Assembly: GCA_022827625.1 (NCBI GenBank) | Contig: JAJEIE010000005.1 | Span: forward strand, 1-64,000 | DNA: 64,000 nucleotides | Direction of reading: 5' to 3' | Source: Candidatus Poribacteria bacterium | GTDB lineage: Bacteria > Poribacteria > WGA-4E > WGA-3G | Part shown: piece after piece, positions 17,615 through 25,644 of the stretch | How the letters are laid out: every line of letters starts with the position of its first letter | Position numbering within the stretch: position 1 is the first letter of the stretch | Program-made: the position numbers and the translations under genes | Notes under the pieces: model-generated | Database searches by the model: none | The model's input: the letters and a program-made list of their open reading frames with translations, nothing else | Told to the model about the DNA's origin: nothing

Positions 17615-18613
17615 CTATTCCTCAAATGCGGCATCAAAAGCCACAGCAGAGGGTTCAAAATCGTAGCCTTTAACAGCACTGCAGGACTCACGGGCACCGT
17701 GTTCCCGGTCCATACCACTGTCTTCCCATTCGATGGAGAGCGGTCCGTCATATTCCATGTGGTTTAAGGCACGGATAATCTCTTCAAAATTGATACTCCC
17801 GCGGCCAATAGATCGAAAATCCCAATATCTTTGGGCATCACCAAAGTTTAAGTGTCCACCGAATACACCGGCTAATCTTGGTGTGTCTGACCACCAGACA
17901 TCCTTCATGTGGACGTGGTAAATCCGATGACTCAACCGTTCGAGAAAAGCGACGTAATCAACACCTTGATAGCCGAGGTGGCTCGGATCGTAGTTGAATC
18001 CGAAGGCTTCCCTGCCGTTGACTGCCTTGATCGCGCGTTCCGCAGTGACGATGTCAAAGGCGATTTCAGTCGGGTGGACTTCGAGTCCGAACTTGACGCC
18101 GACTTCATCAAAAATATCGAAAATCGGGTTCCAACGGTTGGCGAAATCTTCAAAACCGGCATCAATCTGCGCAGGATCGTTTGGTGGAAAAGAGTAGAGG
18201 AGATGCCATATAGAGCTCCCGGTAAAGCCGTTGACAACGCTCACGCCGAGTTTTGCGGCGGCGCGCGCTGTGTTCTTCATCTCTTCGGCGGCACGTTCTT
18301 GGACACCTGCGGGGTCTCCATCCCCCCAAATTGCTTCTGACAAAATGCCCTGATGGCGACTGTCGATATTATCGCAGACGGCTTGTCCGACGAGGTGGTT
18401 GCTAATCGACCAGACCTTCAGTCCGTACTTCGCGAGGAGATCGTGTCTGCCCTGACAGTAGCTATCGTCCGAGAGTGCTTTATCGACTTCAAAATGGTCG
18501 CCCCAGCAGGCGAGTTCTAAGCCGTCATAGCCCCATCCACTCGCTTTTTCTGCTAATGCTTCTAACGTTAAATCTGCCCATTGGCCTGTAAAGAGTGTTA
18601 CAGGTCTTGCCAT
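17615..18613 (-). CDS. Sugar phosphate isomerase/epimerase-like TIM-barrel protein
   Basis: 332 residues of the xylose-isomerase-like/AP-endonuclease-2 fold: [39 protein letters not shown] (metal-site E and H), [22 protein letters not shown] and LSIEWEDS (terminal metal-site E). These residues form the divalent-metal site of sugar epimerases and isomerases. It has a strong AAGGAG before the ATG and is followed upstream by a Gfo/Idh/MocA gene, a pairing common in bacterial inositol or unusual-sugar clusters. Substrate unknown. Confidence 0.85.
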   Translation of the reverse strand: MARPVTLFTGQWADLTLEALAEKASGWGYDGLELACWGDHFEVDKALSDDSYCQGRHDLLAKYGLKVWSISNHLVGQAVCDNIDSRHQGILSEAIWGDGDPAGVQERAAEEMKNTARAAAKLGVSVVNGFTGSSIWHLLYSFPPNDPAQIDAGFEDFANRWNPIFDIFDEVGVKFGLEVHPTEIAFDIVTAERAIKAVNGREAFGFNYDPSHLGYQGVDYVAFLERLSHRIYHVHMKDVWWSDTPRLAGVFGGHLNFGDAQRYWDFRSIGRGSINFEEIIRALNHMEYDGPLSIEWEDSGMDREHGARESCSAVKGYDFEPSAVAFDAAFEE

Positions 18614-18756
18614 AGTTGGTCTCCTTTTTCTTAGCGGTCAGCGGTCAGCCATCGGCGGTCAGATAAGAGGTAGTTGTGGCGGTTAAACATTATATATTCG
18701 ATTTTCACAAGTATTCACTGATAGCCGATAGCCAATAGTTGATGGTCAATATAAAA

Positions 18757-19929
18757 TTACGCCGGCGGTGTATAACTCGCGTCGATCCAGGCGCGCTGTT
18801 TGCCGCTCTCTACGGCAGCGTTGATAAAATGCACCCCGCGTGCACCGTCTTGGACGGTTGGGAAGTCTGTATCAAATTCGCCTGGTGCCTCACCGGCGAG
18901 TTTCGCTGATATTGTGCGTGCAGCGTTGAGATAAATATTTGCGAACGCTTCAATGAACGCTTCGGGATGTCCGAAGGGTATCCGTGAGTTGTGTTGAACG
19001 ACCTCTGCCAGGTAGTCGTTACCCCGTTTGTAAACCTGTTCAGGACCATCGGGGAAGCGGACGTAGAGGTAGTTTGGGTTCTCCTGATGCCATTCCAGCG
19101 AAGCGTCGGTGCCGTAAACACGGATGCGTAAATTGTTCTCCTCACCTACCGAGACTTGTGAAGCATACAGCACACCGCGGACACCGTTTTCATAATGCAC
19201 CAATAGATTTCCGTCGTCTTCTAACAGCCGTCCTTCTACAAAGGTGGTCATATCGGCACAGATCTCTTCGATGTCAAGTCCTGTGATGTAGTGTGCCAAG
19301 TTCTCGGCGTGAGAACCGATGTCGCCGATACATGAAGATGCCCCGGCTTGCTTCGGATCTGTGCGCCAGACGGCTTGTTTTGCGCCTTCGTCTTCCAAGA
19401 ATGTGGCGAGCCAGCCTTGTGGGTATTCAACAACGATTTTGCGAAGCGTGCCGAGTTTTCCGTCTTTCACGAGTTGGCGTGCCTGCTTCACCATCGGGTA
19501 GCCTGTGTAATTGTGTGTAAGCGCGAAGACGACATCGTGATCTTTCACGAGTTGGCAGAGTGCCTCTGCATCCGCCACTGTTGTCGTCATCGGTTTATCG
19601 CAGACAACGTGGAAACCGGCTTCGATAAAGGTTTTGGCGACATCGAAATGGACATGGTTCGGTGTTACGATTGAGACGAAGTCGATACGTTCGCCTTCAG
19701 GAAGTTGGCTCTCCTTTTCTGCCATCTCTTTATAAGAGCCGTAGACCCGATTTGGATCCAGGAAGAGTTCGGCACCTTGCTGGCGAGATTTTTCGGGGGA
19801 TGATGAAAAAGCACCGGCGACGAGGTCTATTTCTCCGTCAAGTGCGGCGGCTTTACGATGGACGGCACCGATGAACGCATCGGGTCCACCGCCTACCATG
19901 CCGTAACGGACTTTTCTACCAAGTGGCAT
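18757..19929 (-). CDS. Gfo/Idh/MocA-family oxidoreductase
   Basis: 390 residues. The Rossmann start RYGMVGGGPDAFIGAVH, the catalytic-lysine loop HVVCDKPMTTTVADAEAL and a C-terminal domain with GASSCIGDIGSHAENLAHYITG are typical. A NAD(P)-dependent sugar or polyol dehydrogenase is likely. AAAGGAG lies 12 nt upstream of the ATG. It is the first gene of a probable pair with the TIM-barrel isomerase (17615-18613), the spacer between them being another short inverted-repeat region. It differs from the Gfo/Idh gene at 12455. Confidence 0.87.
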   Translation of the reverse strand: MPLGRKVRYGMVGGGPDAFIGAVHRKAAALDGEIDLVAGAFSSSPEKSRQQGAELFLDPNRVYGSYKEMAEKESQLPEGERIDFVSIVTPNHVHFDVAKTFIEAGFHVVCDKPMTTTVADAEALCQLVKDHDVVFALTHNYTGYPMVKQARQLVKDGKLGTLRKIVVEYPQGWLATFLEDEGAKQAVWRTDPKQAGASSCIGDIGSHAENLAHYITGLDIEEICADMTTFVEGRLLEDDGNLLVHYENGVRGVLYASQVSVGEENNLRIRVYGTDASLEWHQENPNYLYVRFPDGPEQVYKRGNDYLAEVVQHNSRIPFGHPEAFIEAFANIYLNAARTISAKLAGEAPGEFDTDFPTVQDGARGVHFINAAVESGKQRAWIDASYTPPA

Positions 19930-20509
19930 TTTGCGTGTGTTCTCCTTTGTTATTGGCTGTCGGGACGTTTGTTCTGCTAACGCTTCTCAGCAGTCGGTAA
20001 GGGAATTGTGCAGCAGGCGACGACGTTTTGTCTGCCACAACGCGTAACCGATAGCCATCTATGATATTTTGATTCCACTATAGATTATCTCATATTCTAT
20101 TGTTTTTTTCAAGGTTTTTTGTCGGGGCATTCAGAATGCGTTGTTAATTGCCGTTGCTAAAATTTCATAGTTAAATGGGTTGTCGGTTATAAGTTAACGT
20201 CAGTTCGACTTAAACACTTCGTCAACGCTAAAGGTTCTATTTTCCCTGTCAACGCCGTAAATTGTAGCACGATGCACATCGCATGAATCAGAATCAGAAT
20301 AAACGGTATGAAGCCCGTGTGGGCTTCACCGGGGCATGAACCGGGGCGAGTACGCCACAAAATTGTTAGTTTGTGGTGTGTTTCGCAAACTAACAGTTTG
20401 CGGTACAAGTCAGCTTTTTATCGAGCTCACGTTAAGTTATAAGTTAAGAGGGGCTTCGTAACGATCTTCCGATTTGTTAGTATATTTGGTTTTTTAGCGG
20501 TCAGCGGGA
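19930..20509. repeat. Gene-poor spacer packed with palindromic repeats
   Basis: No convincing gene. It holds an ACGGTATGAA-type hairpin (20302-20356: GAAGCCC 20310-20316 with GGGCTTC 20321-20327), two CTAAC-loop palindromes (CCACAAA...TTTGTGG 20355-20376 and GCAAACT...AGTTTGC 20385-20401, then GGTAC), and GTTATAAGTTAA-type arms near 20189 and 20443. An AT-rich region at 20080-20130 may carry the promoter of the Gfo/Idh gene. Confidence 0.6.
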
Positions 20510-21310
20510 TTAGGTTGGGGATGTTAGCAGGGCGGCGATGTCTTCTGGTAGTTTAACACCATGTTTCTGCTCAAAGTCGGCAACGTTTTTGTATTCTTTG
20601 CGAAACTGTTCAATGATAATATTTGTTTGATTGTCTTTGGCAGTCGTAAGGTCTTCTTTGGCTTTTTCCCATTCTCGCAAGTGTAAAAATGCCATACCGC
20701 GATTGTAATATGCTTCAACCAAATCGGGTTTAAGTTGTATTGCCGCGTTATAGTCTTCAATTGCTCGTTGATACTCGCCTTTTTGCGAATAGGCGTTACC
20801 CCGATTGTTATGGGGATGGACAAGGTTAGGTCTCAGTTCTATTGCCTTGGTGTAGTCTTTGATGGCACGATCAAACTCGTCTCTTTCGTGGTAGACAATA
20901 CCGCGGTTGTAATAGCCGTAAGCAAAGTTCGGATCAAGTTTTATGGCTGTGTTATAGTCTTCAATGGCGCGATCTGTCTCACCTTTGAGTTTATAAACTA
21001 TCCCACGGTTGTTATATGCCACTGGCAAATCAGGATCTAATCTTATGGCTGTGTTACAATCTGTGATGGCGCGATCGTAATCACCTTTGATACGGTATGC
21101 ACTGCCACGATTGCTGTAAGCTTCGGCATAGTTTTCTTGGCGTCTAATTGCTGTGTTGAAGTCTTCAATGGCGCGATCAATTTCACCTATATTGCCATAA
21201 GCAACGCCACGATAGTTATAGGGCCTGGCAAAACTGGGTTTTTCCATAATGAGTTTGGTAAAACGTTGGATGGCGTTTTCGTTAGGATCCTGTACAACTT
21301 CGGTCTTCAT
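20510..21310 (-). CDS. TPR protein, split-off partner of the FRG protein
   Basis: 266 residues with six TPR units (consensus AYxNRGxxYxxKGxxDRAIxDYNTAI, residues about 28-235) and a C-terminal tail VADFEQKHGVKLPEDIAALL. The same tail (IANFERISGIQLPKDIAALL) ends the fused FRG-TPR protein at 22656-25229. GGAGG precedes the ATG and only 34 nt separate it from the FRG gene upstream. The TPRs should serve as a protein-binding scaffold. The enzymatic or sensing part, if any, would be the FRG neighbour. Confidence 0.85.
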   Translation of the reverse strand: MKTEVVQDPNENAIQRFTKLIMEKPSFARPYNYRGVAYGNIGEIDRAIEDFNTAIRRQENYAEAYSNRGSAYRIKGDYDRAITDCNTAIRLDPDLPVAYNNRGIVYKLKGETDRAIEDYNTAIKLDPNFAYGYYNRGIVYHERDEFDRAIKDYTKAIELRPNLVHPHNNRGNAYSQKGEYQRAIEDYNAAIQLKPDLVEAYYNRGMAFLHLREWEKAKEDLTTAKDNQTNIIIEQFRKEYKNVADFEQKHGVKLPEDIAALLTSPT

Positions 21311-21344
21311 GTTTATGCCTCCGTTATGTTTGGTGTTGCGTGTG

Positions 21345-22028
21345 TCAAGTCTTTGAAGTATCTTCGATCAACTCCATTTCGGCTTGATAAATTTCTATAG
21401 CGGTTTTCTGATGGCTGCTCTGGTCTCTAATAAACCCATGGAGATCGTTGTAGACGTTTCGTGTTGAGATACCGTGCTGTTTTTGCAGGTGATCTAATAT
21501 CGGTTCTTTAAGCAATCCGGGAATATCAATTACGTTGTACTGTTTTGATTCAAGATAACCGTTAGGCGGTCGAACGAAGACACTTTTTTGCGCTATGATA
21601 CGATTTTGAGGATTTCGAGGTTCTTTGATCTGATATTTTTTGTTTATTTCTTCATTTCTTTCCAACAAGATAATCCTGCCGGGTTTTCCAAGTGAACCAG
21701 CACATGCAAAGAAAAGGGCTATGTGGTTGTCGGTTGTAAAGTCTATTAGATTGGTATGACCGCCGTAGTGTTGAAGTTCCGTCAAGATTTCAAAATTGTC
21801 TTCTTCGTGGGTATAGCCTTTAGCTAATTCCAGCATCCGCGCTTGGATGGCTTCTATATCGAATTCCTCTGTCCCCATCTCTTTCCGACATTCACGCCAG
21901 AGACTTGAGGATACTTGCTCATAGTGTTCAGATTCGCCACGATAGATGAAGTCACCATCGGCAGTTGTCTCGGCTATCCTGCCGATTATCTCTAAAATCC
22001 TGTTTAGTTCGGTTGTCCGTGTGTTCAA
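21345..22028 (-). CDS. FRG-domain protein
   Basis: 227 residues. The FRG domain is recognised by FIYRGESEHY (about residues 27-36), ILTELQHYGGHTNLIDFTTDNHIALFFAC, IAQKSVFVRPPNGYLE and VYNDLHGFIRDQ. FRG domains have no firmly established biochemistry. The start is TTG at 22028, overlapping the stop of the mini-ORF upstream (TTGA), with GGAG 7 nt upstream, so translation is probably coupled. It aligns throughout with residues 10-230 of the fused FRG-TPR protein next door. Confidence 0.82.
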   Translation of the reverse strand: MNTRTTELNRILEIIGRIAETTADGDFIYRGESEHYEQVSSSLWRECRKEMGTEEFDIEAIQARMLELAKGYTHEEDNFEILTELQHYGGHTNLIDFTTDNHIALFFACAGSLGKPGRIILLERNEEINKKYQIKEPRNPQNRIIAQKSVFVRPPNGYLESKQYNVIDIPGLLKEPILDHLQKQHGISTRNVYNDLHGFIRDQSSHQKTAIEIYQAEMELIEDTSKT

Positions 22029-22138
22029 ACTTTGCGCTCCACGATGTGAATTTCCTCTGATGTTAAATCGTATAAGGAGTAGACAATAAGCATTGCGTCT
22101 AATCCGCGTTCGGCGAATTGATCAGAAGATAAGGTCAT
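22025..22138 (-). CDS. Mini-ORF resembling a methylase C-terminus
   Basis: 37 residues from ATG 22138 to TGA 22025. It overlaps the AbrB gene's end and the FRG gene's TTG start. The peptide contains LIVYSLYDLTSEEIHIVE, which resembles TLVYELYNLTEKEIAIVE at the end of the large methylase (25645-29244). Either it is a leftover 3' end of a deleted methylase gene that now acts as a coupling ORF, or a small peptide in its own right. Confidence 0.45.
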   Translation of the reverse strand: MTLSSDQFAERGLDAMLIVYSLYDLTSEEIHIVERKV

Positions 22139-22349
22139 CACCGCTCACCTCGGACAAGTCTAATGCCGACGGGGTCCCCATTTTGAGTTTCTCGGCGTAA
22201 ACCTCGTCCCACGTTTGGGCAGTGTAGGGCCGGATGAGGATGCCGTCGTTTGTCTTTTCAAGCACGACCCCTGATTTTAACCCTAATGCTTTCACCCGGT
22301 CGAGGGGCAATTTGATTTTATGATCAGTCTCTAACGAAAGTGTTTTCAT
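22122..22349 (-). CDS. AbrB/MazE-like DNA-binding protein (antitoxin-type)
   Basis: 75 residues. The swapped-hairpin AbrB fold is suggested by KTLSLETDHKIKLPLDRVKALGLKSGVVLEKTNDGILIRPY, followed by TWDEVYAEKLKMG. Such proteins usually pair with a PIN or MazF-type toxin, but none follows; the next genes are a mini-ORF and FRG/TPR. It may be the autoregulator of this four-gene overlapping operon. AAAGG precedes the ATG. Confidence 0.75.
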   Translation of the reverse strand: MKTLSLETDHKIKLPLDRVKALGLKSGVVLEKTNDGILIRPYTAQTWDEVYAEKLKMGTPSALDLSEVSGDDLIF

Positions 22350-22655
22350 AGTATCTACCTTTCCCTACAAATAATTGAAAAAAGTATACCACAATTTGAA
22401 TCAATTCGCAATTGTTTTAGGGGATTTGGAGTTTTTGTGAGATAATGGATTTCTCTATGGTTAGAATCTCGGATTTACGTGGATGACACGGATTTCGCGA
22501 ATTTTAAGCATCTCATATTGAGGCAACCAATGCACAAGCCTACATGCCATCCCAGCAACCTTAAACGATACAGTTTGATGACGCGAGAACCAATAATCCG
22601 CGTTAATCTGCGTAATCCGTGATAATCTGCGATTCAGATATTTTCCGTTTCACTG
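22350..22655. repeat. Spacer bounded by inverted CCGCGGAT-type repeats (copies A and B)
   Basis: GAATCTCGGATTTACG (copy A, from 22464) faces AATCCGTGATAATCTGC and GATTCAG (copy B, to 22637). This is an inverted pair of about 40-bp arms around an 90-nt unique centre. The left part (22350-22463) is AT-rich and probably contains the AbrB operon promoter. No gene. Confidence 0.6.
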
Positions 22656-25229
22656 CTATGTCTGTGGAGGTGTTAGCAGTGCGGCGATGTCTTTTGGTAA
22701 TTGAATGCCGCTTATCCGTTCAAAGTTCGCAATGCTTCCAAATGCGCTTTGAAACGTAGCAATGATATCCATTCCCATGTCTCTTGCTGTAGTCAGATCT
22801 GCTTTCGCTTTTTCCCATTCTTGCAGGCAGAACCATACTTCACCACGATTTCTATAAGCATTAGCATAGTCTGGCTTGAGTTGTATTGCTTGGGTATAAT
22901 CTCGGATAGCTTGGTCAAAATCGCCTTTTTTCATGTAAGCAACCCCACGATTGTTATATGCCTTGGCATAATCAGGATTAAGTTGTATTGCTTGGGTATG
23001 ATCCGTGATAGCCTGGTCAAAATCGCCTTTTTCCTGATAGGCGTTCCCACGATTGTCATAGGCTTCTGGAAGATCCGGTTTCAATCGTATGGCTTGGATA
23101 TAATCTTGGATGGCGCGGTCAAGATCACCTTTTTTCTGGTAAGTGTTCCCACGATTGTTACGGGCTGCGGCATCATCAGGTTGAAGTTTTATAGCGGTGT
23201 TGTAGTCATTGATAGCACTATCAAAATCTCCTTTTACTTGGTAGACACCACCTCGATGGCGATAGACCATAGCAAGAATATCTGGCTTCAATTCTATCGC
23301 CTTAGTATAGTCTCTGATGGCATTATCAAGTTCGCTTTTGGCAGCGTAAGCATTACCACGATTGTTATAGGCATTGGCAAAATTGGGTCGCTGCTGTATT
23401 GCTGTGGTATAGTCTCTGATGGCATTATCAAGTTCACCTTTGTCAGCGTAAGCACTGCCACGACCATTATAAGCATCGGCAAGATGGGGTTGCAGTTGTA
23501 TTGCTGTGGTATAGTCTCTGATGGCGTTATCAAGTTCGCCTTTATCAGCGTAAGCAATACCCCGATTGTAATAGGCTTCAGCATAATTGGGATTAAGTTG
23601 TATCGCCTTATTATAGTCCGTGATAGTGCTATCAAGTTCACCTTTGTCGGCGTAAGCATTACCCCGATTGTAATAGGTTTCAGCATCATCGGGTTGATGA
23701 AGTTTTATAGCGGCATTGTAGTCGTTGATAGCGTTATCAAGTTCGCCTTTTTTATCATAAGCAATGCCACGATTTTTATATCCTTCCGCATAATCAGGTT
23801 TCAATTCTATTGCTTGGGTGTAATTCTGGATGGCCTGGTCAAAATTGCCTTTGCTCTCGTAAGCAAGTCCAAGATAGTTATAGGCTTCAACATAATTCTG
23901 TTTAATCTGTAACGCTTGGGTACAGTCTCGGATGGCCTGGTCAAAATCACCTTTTTGTATGTAAGCCATGCCACGACCAATATATGCTTCGGCAAGATTC
24001 GGATTCAATTCTATTGCTTTGGTATAGTCTTCAATAGCACTATTAACATCACCTTTGAGTAAATAAACATTGCCGTGACCAATATATGTTTCAGCAAGTT
24101 CTGGTTCCAATTCCGTCGCTTTGGTATAGTCTTCAATAGCACTATTAACATCACCTTTGAGTAAATAAACATTGCCACGATTAAGATAGGCTCCAGCAGA
24201 TTCTGGATCTAATTCTGTCGCCTTATTAAGATCCTCAATAGCCTTGTCAGTTTTGCCTGTTCTACCGTAAGCGGTACCACGACTGCAATAAGCCGTTCCG
24301 TTATCCGGTTCCCAGTCCAACGCTTGATTAAAGCAAGCAATGGCAGCGTCAAAATCTTCCGACTTGTCATAAACGATACCGCAGCGAATATGTGCCATAA
24401 TAAGATTTGGCATCAGTGCTATGGTGTCTTTATAGAACTTAATAGATTTTTTATAGTTTTCCTGTCTTGCTTGTGGAGTTCCGGTTGTATCTCCATGTTT
24501 TTCATAGTCGTGTGCTATGTAAAATTTCACAAAAGCATCTCGATATCGGCTCTGTAATCGGATAAACCCATGGAGATCGTTGTAGATGGTTTTGTGAGTT
24601 ATAGGTGGATCTTGCCGCACCAAGTGCTTTAGAAGGGGCACTTTGAGATTTTTCGGAATACGGATAATATCCTCTGAGTTTGGTTGAATAAAGCCCTCAA
24701 GAGGTCTAACAAAAACGCTTTTCTGGGCTTCAATGCGATGAGTAGGTTCAGTAGGATTCCAAATTATGGAGTTCATCGCTTTTTGGTCTTGTACAATAAC
24801 CCTACCGTCTCTGTTGTAAGAACCATCACAAGCAAAAAATAAAGCCACGCGATAATCTGTTGTAAAATCTATCAGATTGGTTTCTCCGCCCCAATGTTGG
24901 AGCTCAGCAAGGATTTCAAATTGCCTTTCTGTATACTCAAGAGGATTGTAACCACCACCCCACATCCAGTAAAATTGCTGGCTCCGACTTTGTCCTAATC
25001 TATTGATGTCGTAATCTTGAGCTGCATACAACATTTGTTTTTGGATGCTATCCATGCCTACGTCCGCTACCTCTTGACATTTCCGGTAGAGCGTTGAGGA
25101 CACTTTCTTATAGTATTTATTTTCACCGCGATAGATATAACCGCCCCCTTTCGATTTTGCCTCTATCTCGTGGATGATGTCTTCAACTGTCTGTGGTTTA
25201 TCATTTGGTGTGCTGGATTGATTTGACAT
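22656..25229 (-). CDS. Fused FRG-TPR protein
   Basis: 857 residues. The N-terminal FRG domain (about 25-235) has YIYRGENKYYKKVSSTLY, ILAELQHWGGETNLIDFTTDYRVALFFAC, IEAQKSVFVRPLEGFI and IYNDLHGFIRLQ. After a linker, 16 TPR units occupy about 270-815, several nearly identical at the DNA level (for example at 24040-24190), so the array has expanded recently. The tail IANFERISGIQLPKDIAALL is shared with the separate TPR gene at 20510. GGAGGTGAAC precedes the ATG. It is a single-chain version of the neighbouring split FRG + TPR pair. A sensor-scaffold role in a defence island is inference. Confidence 0.85.
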   Translation of the reverse strand: MSNQSSTPNDKPQTVEDIIHEIEAKSKGGGYIYRGENKYYKKVSSTLYRKCQEVADVGMDSIQKQMLYAAQDYDINRLGQSRSQQFYWMWGGGYNPLEYTERQFEILAELQHWGGETNLIDFTTDYRVALFFACDGSYNRDGRVIVQDQKAMNSIIWNPTEPTHRIEAQKSVFVRPLEGFIQPNSEDIIRIPKNLKVPLLKHLVRQDPPITHKTIYNDLHGFIRLQSRYRDAFVKFYIAHDYEKHGDTTGTPQARQENYKKSIKFYKDTIALMPNLIMAHIRCGIVYDKSEDFDAAIACFNQALDWEPDNGTAYCSRGTAYGRTGKTDKAIEDLNKATELDPESAGAYLNRGNVYLLKGDVNSAIEDYTKATELEPELAETYIGHGNVYLLKGDVNSAIEDYTKAIELNPNLAEAYIGRGMAYIQKGDFDQAIRDCTQALQIKQNYVEAYNYLGLAYESKGNFDQAIQNYTQAIELKPDYAEGYKNRGIAYDKKGELDNAINDYNAAIKLHQPDDAETYYNRGNAYADKGELDSTITDYNKAIQLNPNYAEAYYNRGIAYADKGELDNAIRDYTTAIQLQPHLADAYNGRGSAYADKGELDNAIRDYTTAIQQRPNFANAYNNRGNAYAAKSELDNAIRDYTKAIELKPDILAMVYRHRGGVYQVKGDFDSAINDYNTAIKLQPDDAAARNNRGNTYQKKGDLDRAIQDYIQAIRLKPDLPEAYDNRGNAYQEKGDFDQAITDHTQAIQLNPDYAKAYNNRGVAYMKKGDFDQAIRDYTQAIQLKPDYANAYRNRGEVWFCLQEWEKAKADLTTARDMGMDIIATFQSAFGSIANFERISGIQLPKDIAALLTPPQT

Positions 25230-25644
25230 TTTCGTTCACCTCCATAATGGTAACTTCTTTGCGGTTGGAACCTTGCAATCTTCTGAATCGCGGATTATCG
25301 CGGATGACGCAGATTTCTCGGATTATTGACTTTGGTATCATCAAGTTGTATTTTCATGTTTGCTAATATAACGCAAGTTGTTACCTGTTTCACACATAGC
25401 ACTCCAAATCAACGGTATGAATGCCTTAATGGCATTCCCCGGGAGTGCAAGAGGTTAAATACGCCGTTTTCTATAGACATTTCACCCCTCTGGGGTGGGG
25501 AAGTGTCTGAAAAACTGTGTTGGGACGTGCGAAAGCTGTTAGTAGCAACTTGGGTTAATATAGCATGTTGACGCGCCCGTAGGTTGTGCGGATGCGCTGC
25601 TCTTAAAATCCGCGTTAATCCGTGTCATCCGCCTAATCCGCGAT
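25230..25644. repeat. Spacer bounded by inverted CCGCGGAT-type repeats (copies C and D) with an inner hairpin
   Basis: Copy C (25283-25326, GAATCGCGGATTATCGCGG) faces copy D (25606-25648, AATCCGCGTTAATCCGTG). Between them is an ACGGTATGAA-type hairpin (GAATGCC 25419-25425 with GGCATTC 25431-25437) enclosed by GCACTCC/GGAGTGC. Copy D runs into the methylase gene and provides its stop codon. No gene. Confidence 0.65.

Noticed and set aside
20187-20408. Short minus-strand frame in the repeat-rich spacer
   Set aside because: Made of palindromic repeat sequence; no start signal and no recognisable motif.
22701-23912. Long plus-strand frame opposite the FRG-TPR gene
   Set aside because: Its regular IVIGFxxIxxKLYC pattern is the antisense of the TPR repeats.
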